A DNA stretch of 64,000 nt from Alkaliphilus metalliredigens QYMF (GCF_000016985.1 NC_009633.1:992001-1056000); one strand, 5' to 3'. Positions 25,685 through 35,356 are shown, counted from the first letter of the stretch. Made by a program: numbers and translations. The notes: a model not told the origin generated them from the letters alone.

Positions 25685-27115
25685 ATGTATGATATTACAG
25701 TCATAGGAGCCGGTATAACGGGGACTTTTATAGCCAGAGAACTTTCAAGATATCAATTAAGGGTGTTACTGGTTGATAAGGAAAATGATATCGCCAATGG
25801 AACAACAAAGGCAAACAGTGCCATCGTTCATGCAGGATATGATGCCACAGAAGGAACATTAAAAGCTAAGTTAAATGTAAGAGGAAATGAACTCTATGAA
25901 AAGGTATGTCAGGAGTTACATGTTCCATTTAAAAGAATAGGATCTTTAGTTTTAGCCTTTAATCAACAGGAGGTGGAAACTGTACAAGAATTATTTGAAA
26001 GAGGCATCAAAAATGGTGTTCCTCAAATGGAAATATTAGATAAAGAAAGTGTTTTAAAGCTTGAGAACAATTTAAGTGAAGAGGTAGTGGGTGCACTCTA
26101 TGCCAAAACAGGTGGAATCGTTGGACCATGGGAATTAGCCATTGCATTAGCAGAAAATGCATTGGAAAATGGGGTAGAGTTGCTACTTAATAGTCCAGTA
26201 ACTGATATGAAAAAAATAGCAGGGGGTTACTGTATTACAGCTGGGGATAGAAAGATAGAAAGTAAAATCATTATAAATTGTGCGGGAATTCATACTGATG
26301 ATATTAATAATATGATAAATAGCCCAAGCTTCGAGATCTTACCTAATCGAGGTGAATACAATTTATTTGATAAATCAGTAGGAAACGTAGTGAATAGCGT
26401 GGTTTTTAGATGCCCTTCGGAAGCTGGTAAGGGAGTATTGATTATGCCTACAGTTCATGGCAACTTACTGGTTGGTCCAACATCAGAATATGTAGAGAAT
26501 AAAACTAGCGTTGAGACGACCTTTGAGGGACTCACTTTTATTAATGACCATACGAAACATACATTGAAGGAAATAAGCTTCCAAAATGTGATTACTTCCT
26601 TTACGGGATTAAGGGCAAAGACCAGGACCCAGGATTTTATTATTGAAGAATCAAAGGAATCTCAAGGATTCTTTAATGTAGCAGGGATTGACTCTCCAGG
26701 CTTGACAGCTGCTCCTGCCATCGCGGAGTATGTCATAGAATTAGTAAAAGCAAGAATAGAGAATCTAGAAATTAAACAAGATTTCAATCCAAATACAAGA
26801 CCCAATATTCACTTTATGGAGTTGCCTGATAGTGAGAAAGCAAAGCTTATTGAAAAGGACCCTAGATTCGGAAGAATCATTTGCCGTTGTGAAAACATTA
26901 CTGAAGGAGAAATTGTAGATGTGATTAAAAGAAAGGCAGGAGCAACAACATTAGATGGAGTAAAGAGGAGAGCGAGACCAGGTTCAGGAAGATGTCAGGG
27001 TGGATTCTGTGCTCCCAGGGTCATGGAAATTCTTGCGAGAGAGCAAGGGACTGACGTTGCAGAGGTTGTAAAGGATGGTCTCGGTTCTTATATATTAACA
27101 GGAAAAACCAAGTAG
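25685..27115 (+). CDS. glpA: FAD-dependent glycerol-3-phosphate dehydrogenase-type oxidoreductase
   Basis: 476 aa. N-terminal dinucleotide-binding motif DITVIGAGITGTFIARELSR, a DAO-type FAD domain to about 365, then a BFD-like [2Fe-2S] domain with CRCE ... GRCQGGFC cysteines (about 400-460). In clostridia this gene, a second flavoprotein and a DUF1667 protein form a set annotated as anaerobic glycerol-3-phosphate dehydrogenase; the same set occurs here. GGGAGGA precedes ATG 25685. L-2-hydroxy-acid oxidase activity is an alternative because the fold is shared. Confidence 0.85.
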   Translation: MYDITVIGAGITGTFIARELSRYQLRVLLVDKENDIANGTTKANSAIVHAGYDATEGTLKAKLNVRGNELYEKVCQELHVPFKRIGSLVLAFNQQEVETVQELFERGIKNGVPQMEILDKESVLKLENNLSEEVVGALYAKTGGIVGPWELAIALAENALENGVELLLNSPVTDMKKIAGGYCITAGDRKIESKIIINCAGIHTDDINNMINSPSFEILPNRGEYNLFDKSVGNVVNSVVFRCPSEAGKGVLIMPTVHGNLLVGPTSEYVENKTSVETTFEGLTFINDHTKHTLKEISFQNVITSFTGLRAKTRTQDFIIEESKESQGFFNVAGIDSPGLTAAPAIAEYVIELVKARIENLEIKQDFNPNTRPNIHFMELPDSEKAKLIEKDPRFGRIICRCENITEGEIVDVIKRKAGATTLDGVKRRARPGSGRCQGGFCAPRVMEILAREQGTDVAEVVKDGLGSYILTGKTK

Positions 27116-27147
27116 TAAAAATATATAGATGGGTAGGAGGAAACATT

Positions 27148-28413
27148 TTGTTACAATATGATATTGTCGTAATTGGTGGAGGTCCTGCGGGGCTTGCGGC
27201 TGCCATAGAGGCACGAAAAAATGGAGTCAAAAAAATATTAATAATAGAAAGAGACAGAGAATTAGGTGGTATACTACAGCAATGTATCCACAATGGGTTT
27301 GGGCTCCACATTTTCAAAGAGGAATTGACTGGTCCAGAATATGCAGAACGGTTTATCAAAGAGCTGATTACCATGGACATAGAATATAAACTAGATACAA
27401 TGGTCCTAGAGGTTTCAGATAGTAAAGTGATTACAGCCATGAACGCAACAGATGGAATACTTCATATACAAGCTAAAGCAATAATATTAGCAATGGGTTG
27501 CAGAGAAAGAACCAGAGGGGCCATTAGAATACCTGGAACCAGGCCGGCAGGGGTTATGGCAGCTGGAACGGCTCAGCGTTTTGTTAATATTGAAGGTGAT
27601 ATGATTGGAAAAAGAATCGTTATTCTTGGTTCGGGAGATATTGGACTCATCATGGCAAGACGTCTAACTCTTGAGGGGGCTGATGTACTAGCTGTTGCAG
27701 AGTTAATGTCATACTCAGGGGGATTAACAAGAAATATAGTTCAATGTTTAGAGGATTTTAACATCCCACTTTATTTAAATCATACAGTAGTCAATATTGA
27801 AGGACATGACCGAGTAGAAGCTGTAACCATTGCACAGGTTGATGAAAAGTATAAACCAATCAAGGGAACAGAAAAGAGGTTTGAATGTGATACGTTACTA
27901 CTGTCTGTAGGACTGATTCCTGAAAACGAACTCTCTAAATCCGCAGGGATAGCCCTTGATAATGTTACGGGAGGTCCAATTGTAAATGAATCTATGGAAA
28001 CATCTGTTGAAGGCATTTTTGCCTGTGGTAATGTTGTTCATGTTCATGATTTAGTAGATTGGGTTACGGAAGAAAGTAGAAGAGCCGGTAGTAGTGCTGC
28101 TAAATATATAAAAGGGCAGATACAAAGTAATTGTAAAACCATCAAACTCAAGGGGATAAATGGTGTACGATATGTTGTTCCTCATCAAATAAGATTGGAT
28201 AATATAGAACAAACAGTTGAATTGATGATGCGTGTAGATAATATCTATAAAGATATAAAATTTGTTATTAAAAGTAATGGAGAAGTCATAAAAGAGGTAA
28301 AACGAAAACATGTTGCTCCTGGAGAAATGGAAACCATTAAATTAGACCTAAGTAAATTTACGCCAGGTGATTGTGATGAAATGTATATAGAAATTGTTGA
28401 AAAGGAGGCATAA
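27148..28413 (+). CDS. NAD(P)/FAD-dependent oxidoreductase (GlpA partner)
   Basis: 421 aa from TTG 27148 after TAGGAGG. First nucleotide-binding loop IVVIGGGPAGLAAAIEAR, ILQQCIHNGFG near 45, a second Rossmann motif VILGSGDIGLIMARRL near 155, and a C-terminal FACGNVVHVHDLVDWV FAD motif. It likely passes electrons from the glycerol-phosphate oxidase to NAD+ or another carrier. 32 bp after the previous gene and 2 bp before the next. Confidence 0.88.
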   Translation: MLQYDIVVIGGGPAGLAAAIEARKNGVKKILIIERDRELGGILQQCIHNGFGLHIFKEELTGPEYAERFIKELITMDIEYKLDTMVLEVSDSKVITAMNATDGILHIQAKAIILAMGCRERTRGAIRIPGTRPAGVMAAGTAQRFVNIEGDMIGKRIVILGSGDIGLIMARRLTLEGADVLAVAELMSYSGGLTRNIVQCLEDFNIPLYLNHTVVNIEGHDRVEAVTIAQVDEKYKPIKGTEKRFECDTLLLSVGLIPENELSKSAGIALDNVTGGPIVNESMETSVEGIFACGNVVHVHDLVDWVTEESRRAGSSAAKYIKGQIQSNCKTIKLKGINGVRYVVPHQIRLDNIEQTVELMMRVDNIYKDIKFVIKSNGEVIKEVKRKHVAPGEMETIKLDLSKFTPGDCDEMYIEIVEKEA

Positions 28414-28415
28414 CC

Positions 28416-28829
28416 ATGGAAGAAAAAGATATGATTTGTATTGTTTGTCCCTTAGGTTGCAAGTTAAAGGTGACTAAGAGTGATATAAGTCAAACAGGAT
28501 ACGCTGTTGAAGGAAACAAGTGTTTCAGGGGTGTGGATTATGGTATCAAAGAAATGACAAATCCCACAAGAGCATTGACAACAACTGTCGTTATATCCGA
28601 TGCTTCTGTAAAAAGACTGCCAGTTAGAACATCTGGAACAATTCCTAAACCTCTAATCAAACAAGCAATGGTCTTAATTAATAAAGTCGAGGTTAAAGCA
28701 CCAATCAAAGTAGGAGAGGTTATCATTAAGAATATTCTAGATACAGGAGTAGACATAATCGCCTCTAGGAGCATGTGTCAAAATTCAGAACATGAGGATT
28801 TGTTAAAAGCCTGTTTCCTTCAAGGATAA
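28416..28829 (+). CDS. DUF1667 protein
   Basis: 137 aa. N-terminal CIVCPLGCKLKV and a later CFRG give a four-Cys set suited to an Fe-S cluster or redox role; the C-terminal part contains SRSMCQNSE. It always accompanies the two flavoproteins above in clostridia. GGAGGC precedes ATG 28416. Exact role unknown. Confidence 0.88.
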   Translation: MEEKDMICIVCPLGCKLKVTKSDISQTGYAVEGNKCFRGVDYGIKEMTNPTRALTTTVVISDASVKRLPVRTSGTIPKPLIKQAMVLINKVEVKAPIKVGEVIIKNILDTGVDIIASRSMCQNSEHEDLLKACFLQG

Positions 28830-28868
28830 ATTCTTATAGAAATAAGCAATATAAAGGAGTAGAGATTA

Positions 28869-29576
28869 TTGATAAGCGATGGGGAGATTGTTTTAAGACT
28901 AATTTTATCAGCCATAGCAGGAGGTATTGTTGGCATGGAAAGAGAGGCCAACAATCGTCCTGCTGGACTTAGAACCCATGTATTAGTTACTTTAGGCTCT
29001 ACCCTTATTATGCTAATATCTATGTATGGCTTTCAAGGACTCGGTGCGGATAATAGTGGTGGGGAGCCTGCTAGATTAGCAGCACAAGTAGTGAGTGGAA
29101 TCGGATTCTTAGGAGCAGGAACCATTATGAGAACGGGAAATGATATTCGAGGCTTAACGACTGCTGCCAGTATTTGGGTTTGTGGGGGTGTAGGATTAGC
29201 TATCGGAAGTGGTTATTATGTAGGCGGGATTGCAACGACAATCATCGTCATGTTTACCTTAAAAAGTTTGGGTTTTATACAAAGTAAGTTATTAAAAAGC
29301 CAAAATAAATTATTAATTGTCCAGGGTAAAGAGCGGGCTGGGTTAATAGGTAACATAGGACATATATTAGGTAAAAATAATATTAATATTAAGTATATTA
29401 AGGTTAATAATGAAGATAACATTGAAGAAGATGAAGGTTATATGATAGAAATTAGATTTATGGTGAAGTTACCATCTAAATTTATAAATGAACGTTTTTT
29501 TGATGAAATTTTAGATGTACCTGGAGTAGACAATGTAATATGGGAAGGCGATTTAGAAGAAGCTTTTCTATACTAA
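28869..29576 (+). CDS. MgtC/SapB family membrane protein
   Basis: 235 aa from TTG 28869 (AAAGGAGT upstream). About four to five TM helices with family motifs GGIVGMEREANNRPAGLRTH and VSGIGFLGAGTIM, LTTAASIW; the C-terminal ~85 residues form a soluble ACT-like domain. MgtC proteins act in Mg2+ limitation and membrane-potential control. Monocistronic or tail of the glpA operon (39-bp gap). Confidence 0.9.
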   Translation: MISDGEIVLRLILSAIAGGIVGMEREANNRPAGLRTHVLVTLGSTLIMLISMYGFQGLGADNSGGEPARLAAQVVSGIGFLGAGTIMRTGNDIRGLTTAASIWVCGGVGLAIGSGYYVGGIATTIIVMFTLKSLGFIQSKLLKSQNKLLIVQGKERAGLIGNIGHILGKNNINIKYIKVNNEDNIEEDEGYMIEIRFMVKLPSKFINERFFDEILDVPGVDNVIWEGDLEEAFLY

Positions 29577-29663
29577 ATCCCAACCATCAGATATTATTTG
29601 TCAAATGGTAATGATGTTCATAAACCAAGGAATATTATAAAAGCGCTAATAGTAGAATAACTA

Positions 29664-29706
29664 AAAAAAGGGCTGTAGGGGATGAAATCTCCTACAGCCC
29701 TTTTCA
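29664..29706. terminator. Bidirectional terminator mgtC / fbp
   Basis: AAAAGGGCTGTAGGAGATT-type stem, GGGCTGTAGGGGAT / ATCTCCTACAGCCC, flanked by A and T runs, between convergent genes. Confidence 0.9.
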
Positions 29707-29753
29707 GGAAAGTGCTTAGACAGCTTTGCTGTCGAATGTGGTTTCAATGGTAG

Positions 29754-31751
29754 TTACCTCTGCTCTTTAATCAATCCCGATCTGTAAGCATCCAAAAGCA
29801 TTTCCAAATCCTTAACCTGGAACTTCAGTTTTTCACCGTCATCTGTATCCCGCACCCTTTTTCTTTCAACTTCCTTTTCTAACACCATTGTAGTAGAATG
29901 AATATCCTTCTCTTCTTCAATGGCTTTCTGGGTTGATTCGAATGGGTCATGGGATACTAGTAAAAGGCCGTATGAATTATAGATCAGTGTATAGCCTGCT
30001 ATTCCAGTAGTACCTTGATAAGTCCTGGAAAAACCTCCGTCAATCACTAACAGTTTTCCATTTGCTCTTATGGGACTTTCACCTTCTTTGAGTTTAACGG
30101 GCACATGACCATTAATGATATGGGACACATCTGGATTGAGACCAAACTCCTCAAATATGATTCTACACATCTTCTCATTATCCTCTAGCTTAAAATAGGG
30201 ATCTTTTTTCTCAACATGGGTTTCCTTATCATTTATGAAATATCTTTCGAAGGTGGTCATCTTATCTTTACCAAAGAGGGGGGAATCTGGTCCAGTCCAT
30301 AAATACCAAGTGATATCCATACCATGCTGTTTTGCTATCGGATTATTCTTACGGAAATATGCTTCTCTTACTAAAATCTCTAACCTGTCGAAATAAGCCT
30401 TTCCGCTGTAGGAGATCCCGGATGAATCTATTGTTACTTTTTTAAAGCTACCATCTTCATTCATTGGAATGCCACCATGATACATCAGGTTTGAATTGAA
30501 TTTTAAATACATACTACCATTTGAAAAGAGAAATCTCACATGTCTTTGGAGCTTTTCACTGTTTAGAAATGATGATTTTAACTTTTCCATTAATTCTTTT
30601 TCTTCGATAGTAAGTTTATAAGGATTTTTAGGGTTGATAGTTGGAAAATTAGAATCCTTTAGTTTATATATCTTTCCATCTATGTCAACTGTCCCATCTT
30701 CATAATTAATTTTATTTAATAAAAGTCTGTCCTCCATAGAAAAATGTGGTCGTCTATTAATGATTTCGCCTTCTAATTTAAACTGTATGATAGAGATCGC
30801 TTTATGCATCTTTGCAATAAGCTTTAAATCATTTTCGGTGTAAATGATATCGCTTTTAATTTTAGGCTTAAAAGCAGTGCAATCATCATCTTTATAAAAA
30901 TCTAAAGCGAAGGTAGCTAAGGGAAGTAAGTTGATACCATATCCATCTTCGATGGTATTCAAATTGGAATATGTGGCGCATATTCGAATAAGGGTTGCAA
31001 TACAAGCCTCACTTCCGGCTGCGGAGCCCATCCATAATACATCATGATTTCCCCATTGAATGTCAACGGAATGATAATTCAAAAGCGTGTCCATAACAAT
31101 ATCTGGACCAGGACCTCTGTCAAATATATCCCCTACAATATGAAGTCTATCTATCACCAATCTTTGAATCAGCTTTGACATTTCAATGATAAATTCATCG
31201 GCCCTTCCAATGCGAATGATGGTTTCGATGATTTCATTGTAATATTCTTCCTTGTCTAGCTCCTTAGGACCTCTGTGCATGAGTTCCTCAATTATGTATG
31301 CAAAGTCCTTTGGCAGAGCCTTCCTAACTTTCATACGGGTATATTTAAAGGCTGCCTTTCGACAGACCTCTACCAGTCTAGAAATGGTAACTTTATACCA
31401 TTCTTCAATATTTTCTTCCTTCTTATGAATAAGATCTAATTTTTGTTCTGGATAATAGATCAGTGTTGCAAGGCTTTTTATTTCCGTCTCACTCAACAGA
31501 TCACCAAAAACTTCTATTATCTTTCGTTTTATATTTCCAGAGCCATTTTTCAACACATGATTAAAAGACTCATATTCTCCATGAATATCAGACAAAAAAT
31601 GTTCGGTACCCTTAGGGAGGTTCAATATAGCTTGTAAATTGATGATTTCAGTACTTGCTGAAGCGATAGTGGGAAATTCCTTAGACAAAAGTTTTAAATA
31701 TCTCAAATCGCTGCCGAAATCTTGAATTACATCATTATTAGAATATACCAT
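29754..31751 (-). CDS. fbp: Fructose-1,6-bisphosphatase class 3
   Basis: 665 aa if the start is the ATG at 31751, which has GAGGAG 9 bp upstream; an in-frame ATG at 31775 has no RBS. Contains [20 protein letters not shown], the metal motifs [20 protein letters not shown] and QWGNHD, and INGHVPVK, all diagnostic of the Firmicute manganese-dependent FBPase. Gluconeogenic step from fructose-1,6-bisphosphate to fructose-6-phosphate. Confidence 0.94.
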   Translation of the reverse strand: MVYSNNDVIQDFGSDLRYLKLLSKEFPTIASASTEIINLQAILNLPKGTEHFLSDIHGEYESFNHVLKNGSGNIKRKIIEVFGDLLSETEIKSLATLIYYPEQKLDLIHKKEENIEEWYKVTISRLVEVCRKAAFKYTRMKVRKALPKDFAYIIEELMHRGPKELDKEEYYNEIIETIIRIGRADEFIIEMSKLIQRLVIDRLHIVGDIFDRGPGPDIVMDTLLNYHSVDIQWGNHDVLWMGSAAGSEACIATLIRICATYSNLNTIEDGYGINLLPLATFALDFYKDDDCTAFKPKIKSDIIYTENDLKLIAKMHKAISIIQFKLEGEIINRRPHFSMEDRLLLNKINYEDGTVDIDGKIYKLKDSNFPTINPKNPYKLTIEEKELMEKLKSSFLNSEKLQRHVRFLFSNGSMYLKFNSNLMYHGGIPMNEDGSFKKVTIDSSGISYSGKAYFDRLEILVREAYFRKNNPIAKQHGMDITWYLWTGPDSPLFGKDKMTTFERYFINDKETHVEKKDPYFKLEDNEKMCRIIFEEFGLNPDVSHIINGHVPVKLKEGESPIRANGKLLVIDGGFSRTYQGTTGIAGYTLIYNSYGLLLVSHDPFESTQKAIEEEKDIHSTTMVLEKEVERKRVRDTDDGEKLKFQVKDLEMLLDAYRSGLIKEQR

Positions 31752-31954
31752 ATAACACAACTCCTCATTCATCAAAAGTTCATATTAAATTATAACATTA
31801 CTTTCCACATGATTGCTAATAATTAAACTATAAAGCGGGGTGAGTTGATGATGTTATTATCAAGGATAGCAGATATGCACTAGATGCATAGCCTCTTTAC
31901 TAGAAATACCAAATATTGATTACAATAAGTTAATATACTTAACATCTAAATTAT

Positions 31955-32041
31955 GATATAATAAAATGTAACATAAACGCTTGCCCAAGCGGAACAAAAA
32001 GCAGTTTTGAATCTTTTGATTCAGAACTGTTTTTTTTTACC
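31955..32041 (+). ncRNA. Short structured leader before selenoprotein gene
   Basis: A TATAAT at about 31955 is followed by hairpin CGCTT-GCCC-AAGCG (31979-31992) and then a terminator CAGTTTTGAATC / GATTCAGAACTG with nine T's ending near 32038. The next gene starts at 32121, so transcription reaching it must pass or restart after this terminator. It matches no riboswitch class I can name. Confidence 0.45.
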
Positions 32042-32120
32042 AATAGTAAACACTCGTTTAAATAATTACATACTTATGTTACGATATAAAAAATATAGCG
32101 TAATAAAGGAGGCCATAACT

Positions 32121-32921
32121 ATGGAAACAGAAAAAATAAGCTCTATTAGTAGTTGCTGAGGACCTTCCCATGAAGGTGTTGGTCAACACCAAGAAGAGAG
32201 TCAAGAGAATTGTCTTGTTTGTGGTGAAAAGCTAGCTTATTTAGAAATAGGCAAAGTGCTTAGATGTATGGACTGCGGTAAGCAAGAATTAGGCTATGTC
32301 CATTGTGCAAAGGGGCATTATATTTGTGACCATTGTCATGGAGAAAAATCCTTCAATATCATTTTAGGTTTAATTGCCTCTGCAGAGGGAATAAACCCAT
32401 TATTAATAGGAGAACAAATCATTAATGAAGCCCCCATACCAATGTTGGGCTGTGAACATGCTTGGGTTGCAGCGGGCTCACTATTGGCTGCTATAAAAAA
32501 TCACGGGGAAATTGATGTCACAGAAGAGCAACTAATAGAAGTCTTAAATAGAACAAAAAAACAAGCCATAGGAGCCTATTGTGGCTTGACAGGAATTTGT
32601 GGAGTAGCCCCAGCTATTGGTGCTGTCTATAGTGTTATTTTAGGAGCAGCCTGCCCTAAAAATGAAGAGACAGCAGCTACCATGCATGTGGTTTCAAAGG
32701 TTATTGAAGCCATAGCTAATGAAACAGGTCCCTGCTGTTGTAAAAACTTTGTACATACAGCCCTAAAGGTTGCCTGTGATTATTCGGAAAAATATCTTGA
32801 AATACAGCTTCCATCTACTCATGATATTGTTTGTCAGCACAGTGATCGACATCCCCATGGGTGTAGAGAGCAGCAATGTAGCTACTACTCTAATCAAAAG
32901 GAAGCCAAGAGAACAGTATAG
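32121..32921 (+). CDS. DUF5714 selenoprotein (Sec at in-frame TGA)
   Basis: 266 aa read through TGA at 32157-32159. ATG 32121 has AAAGGAGG 8 bp upstream, whereas the first ATG after the TGA (32256) has none. The N-terminus reads METEKISSISSC-U-GPSHEG, giving a Cys-Sec pair at residues 12-13. A zinc-ribbon-like region (CLVCG, CMDCG, CDHCHG) follows, then the DUF5714 domain with Cys-rich stretches (GPCCCKNF) and GAYCGLTGICGVAPAIGA. A stem-loop with GGTC loop just after the TGA fits a bacterial SECIS. Function of DUF5714 is unknown; a redox or thiol-dependent role is likely. Confidence 0.82.
32157..32190 (+). promoter_or_regulatory. Candidate bacterial SECIS, DUF5714 gene
   Basis: TGA followed by stem GGTGTT / AACACC (32175-32180 with 32185-32190) and loop GGTC, starting 22 nt after the UGA. 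Loop position and sequence match the E. coli fdhF SECIS requirements for SelB. Confidence 0.75.
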
Positions 32922-32932
32922 AATTAAGTATG

Positions 32933-33850
32933 CTACTCATTAGAAGTCTCACCATTTTTAAAATACTGACAAACAAAACTTTGGAATTCGGCTTCTAATG
33001 GAGAGGGAGAACGATGCTTATGATAGACAAAATAAAAGTTTCTTTGTAAATTTAGGTCTTTAATTCTATGGGCACTTAATAGATTATACTTAATCTCATC
33101 TTCAACAGCCTTACTAGATAGGAAGGAAACCCCCAAGCCTCTACGGATACATTGCTTTATGGCCTCAGTATTTTCAATAAAAGCCACTATTTTTAGATCG
33201 GATACAGCAAAGCCCGTTGTATTCAACGACTCTTCGAAAAGAGCTCTAGTACCAGAACCCTTTTCTCTAAAAATAAACTTTTCCTTCAATATATCTTGAA
33301 GGGTGAGTTCAGCATGAGAATGATTATAGGGTTCGGTGTAGGGAGTAACGAACAGTAGTTCATCATGATTTAGTTCCACATATTGAAGCTGTTTATGAGG
33401 GATATTGCGTCCGATAATGCCGAAATCAATTTCTCCATTGATAATACCATCTACTACCTGTTTTGAGTCATAGTGGCGCATGGTAAAGGTAACATGAGGA
33501 TACATTTTATTGAATTCACATATGAGATCTGGAATAATATATTGTTCTGGGATTGTGCTGGAAGCAAGTTCAATATTACCTGATATTTGCCCTTCAAACT
33601 CCCCAAGCTTAAATATGGCCTTATGCTTCAAATTAATCATACTGATAGCATAGTCATACAATAAATCTCCAGCCTTGGTAGCTGTAATTTTTTTGTTTGA
33701 ACGATTAATAAGTATTGTGTTGAGTTGTTTTTCTAAGTTTGAAATATGACTGCTTATGGTAGGTTGGCTTAGATATAAATGCTGTCCTGCCTTTGAAAAG
33801 TTCTTGAACTTTACAACGGCGACAAAGGCTTCTAATTGTTTGAAATCCAT
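32933..33850 (-). CDS. LysR-family regulator, selenium-associated subfamily type
   Basis: 305 aa. N-terminal winged helix MDFKQLEAFVAVVKFKNFSK with LSQPTISSHISNLEKQL, then a type-2 periplasmic-binding effector domain (about 90-295). The opening resembles the LysR subgroup found next to selenium-metabolism genes in clostridia; convergence with a selenoprotein gene 11 bp away supports this, but effector and targets are unknown. RBS AGGAGGAATCAC upstream of the ATG at 33850. Confidence 0.85.
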   Translation of the reverse strand: MDFKQLEAFVAVVKFKNFSKAGQHLYLSQPTISSHISNLEKQLNTILINRSNKKITATKAGDLLYDYAISMINLKHKAIFKLGEFEGQISGNIELASSTIPEQYIIPDLICEFNKMYPHVTFTMRHYDSKQVVDGIINGEIDFGIIGRNIPHKQLQYVELNHDELLFVTPYTEPYNHSHAELTLQDILKEKFIFREKGSGTRALFEESLNTTGFAVSDLKIVAFIENTEAIKQCIRRGLGVSFLSSKAVEDEIKYNLLSAHRIKDLNLQRNFYFVYHKHRSPSPLEAEFQSFVCQYFKNGETSNE

Positions 33851-34293
33851 TGTGATTCCTCCTATTTCATAATAAAATATACTTGTGAGGATAAAGCATA
33901 AAAGTTTTAGATATCCTAATTTCTATTTTAAGCTTAATTTCATGTGATGTATAATGGTATTGGAAAAAATAATCATACAGTGTGAGTCAATAGAAAAATG
34001 AAATAGAGCCACCTATGGAAAAACAATAGTAACATGTATTTTAATTGTATCTTAGGCTCATCTAGGATAGACCTATTTGTCTGATACCACAATTCATATA
34101 GAAGATTTCAATAGTTGGGTTCAATGTGATAATAACTTCCTATGACTATGTTGATTAATTGCAATTGATTACTCTCATAATAATTGATAGACTTATAAAT
34201 GTAGTATCATTAACAAATGAATGAACATGACAATCATATTTTGTAGCCATTATTGTTCATGGACAAATTGCCAGAAAACAAGGAGGATATTCG
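33851..34293. other. Intergenic region LysR / DUF1858
   Basis: About 440 AT-rich bases between divergent genes. A regulator site would be expected here; I see only small palindromes such as AATTGCAATT (about 34158-34167) and no convincing consensus promoter. Confidence 0.4.
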
Positions 34294-34497
34294 ATGAAAA
34301 AAGTAACGGAAGATATGACAATTGCAGAAGTATTAAAAATGGATAGAGAAGTGGCTGGTATTTTTATGAAATACGGACTACATTGTCTAGGATGCCCTGG
34401 AGCAACTATGGAAAGTATTTCCGATGCAGGAAACGTACATGGTATAGATGTGAGTTTACTCATAGCTGATCTAAATAAACACTTTGAGTCTAACTAA
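34294..34497 (+). CDS. DUF1858 disulfide protein
   Basis: 67 aa. Matches the DUF1858 fold: start MKKVTEDMTIAEVLK, then IFMKYGLHCLGCPGA with a CxxC motif at about 36-39, and the closing DVSLLIADLNKHF. Related domains are found fused to hybrid-cluster or ScdA-type proteins, suggesting a redox or Fe-S repair role. CAAGGAGG precedes ATG 34294; a terminator follows. Confidence 0.88.
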   Translation: MKKVTEDMTIAEVLKMDREVAGIFMKYGLHCLGCPGATMESISDAGNVHGIDVSLLIADLNKHFESN

Positions 34498-34521
34498 AAC
34501 AAAAATCACATAGAAAATTGA

Positions 34522-34564
34522 GAAAGAAGCTATCTTAACGTTACGTTAAGATAGCTTCTTTACA
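34522..34564 (+). terminator. Terminator before arsR
   Basis: AAGAAGCTATCTTAACG / CGTTAAGATAGCTTCTT, 17-bp perfect stem with a 3-nt loop. Confidence 0.88.
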
Positions 34565-34594
34565 TAAGTTAACAAAAAATTAACAGTGACATTA

Positions 34595-34623
34595 TTGACA
34601 AAAAAACAAAAAATGAATATACT
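34595..34623 (+). promoter_or_regulatory. ars promoter
   Basis: TTGACA, 17 bp, TATACT, about 50 bp upstream of arsR. Confidence 0.85.
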
Positions 34624-34635
34624 AAAAACAAACAC

Positions 34636-34651
34636 ATAGATAAGTATCTAT
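34636..34651. promoter_or_regulatory. Candidate ArsR operator
   Basis: Inverted repeat ATAGATA-AG-TATCTAT, located 12 bp downstream of the -10 box and ending 22 bp before arsR; position fits an autoregulatory operator. Confidence 0.6.
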
Positions 34652-34673
34652 ATAAAGGGAAAAGGTGGAATAT

Positions 34674-34991
34674 ATGGACGATCAAGTAGAAATACTAAAA
34701 GCTTTGGCAGATAAAAATAGACTGCTCATTATAGAGATGCTTTCCTGTGGGGAGCTGTGTGCCTGCGATATTATGGATGGACTAGCGTTAACACAGCCAA
34801 CAATTTCACATCACATGAAGATTCTACAGCATGCTAAGCTTGTGAAGAGAAGAAAGGAAGGGAAATGGGTATTTTATTCGATTAATCAAGAAAAAGTCGA
34901 TGAACTCCAGGGCTTTCTTAAACACCTAACGTCATTTAAAGAAGACTGTGTTTGTAAAGGAGCTACTCAAGAAAGCTGTTATTGTAGATAA
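34674..34991 (+). CDS. arsR: ArsR arsenic-responsive repressor
   Basis: 105 aa from ATG 34674, since AAAGGTGG lies 7 bp upstream; a GTG at 34665 falls inside that site. Winged-helix protein with the alpha-3 metal box ELCACDI (two Cys), recognition helix LTQPTISHHMKIL, and an extra Cys-rich tail (CVCKG ... SCYCR) that could supply a third As(III) ligand. Expected to repress the ars operon until arsenite binds. First gene of the island. Confidence 0.92.
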   Translation: MDDQVEILKALADKNRLLIIEMLSCGELCACDIMDGLALTQPTISHHMKILQHAKLVKRRKEGKWVFYSINQEKVDELQGFLKHLTSFKEDCVCKGATQESCYCR

Positions 34992-35050
34992 ACGTTAAAC
35001 AATTGTAATGCATATGATATCAATGAAGCCCAAGGATGAGGTGAAATTTG

Positions 35051-35332
35051 ATGAAAATTACCGTAGATCAAGAGGCAATTGAATATATTTTACAACATGG
35101 AGAATCTGCAACTATAAGATACAGTAAAAAAGGCTGATGCCATTCTGGGGTAGTGGATGTACCGGTAATATATCTAGGCGAGCCCCAAGATAATCTGGAT
35201 GATTATTTAAAGTATGAATTAGAAAAAGTGACGCTGTATTATCCTAAAAAGTTAGAGACTGAAAGACAGGAAATACTCATCTCTGTTTCAAAACTATTTA
35301 GATGGAAAAAACTAACCCTTGAAGGGTACTAG
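35051..35332 (+). CDS. CC/Se-motif selenoprotein in ars operon (in-frame TGA)
   Basis: 93 aa read through TGA at 35135-35137. Without readthrough there would be a 28-codon stub and a startless remainder. RBS GAGGTG 7 bp before ATG 35051. The N-terminus MKITVDQEAIEYILQHG looks like A-type/HesB-like carriers; the key motif is KKG-Sec-CHSG at residues 29-30, followed by VVDVPVIYLGEP. Known as a CC/Se-motif family in which other members have Cys-Cys. Between arsR and arsC, it may bind or reduce arsenic species; the function is inferred only from position. Confidence 0.82.
35135..35163 (+). promoter_or_regulatory. Candidate bacterial SECIS, CC/Se gene
   Basis: Two alternative small hairpins follow the TGA: CCATT / AGTGG with loop CTGGGGT (35140-35156), and GGTA / TACC with loop GTGGATG (35149-35163). 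The second has loop G's 16-21 nt after the UGA, as SelB requires. Confidence 0.55.
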
Positions 35333-35356
35333 AGAAAGATACAAGGAGGAATAGTG

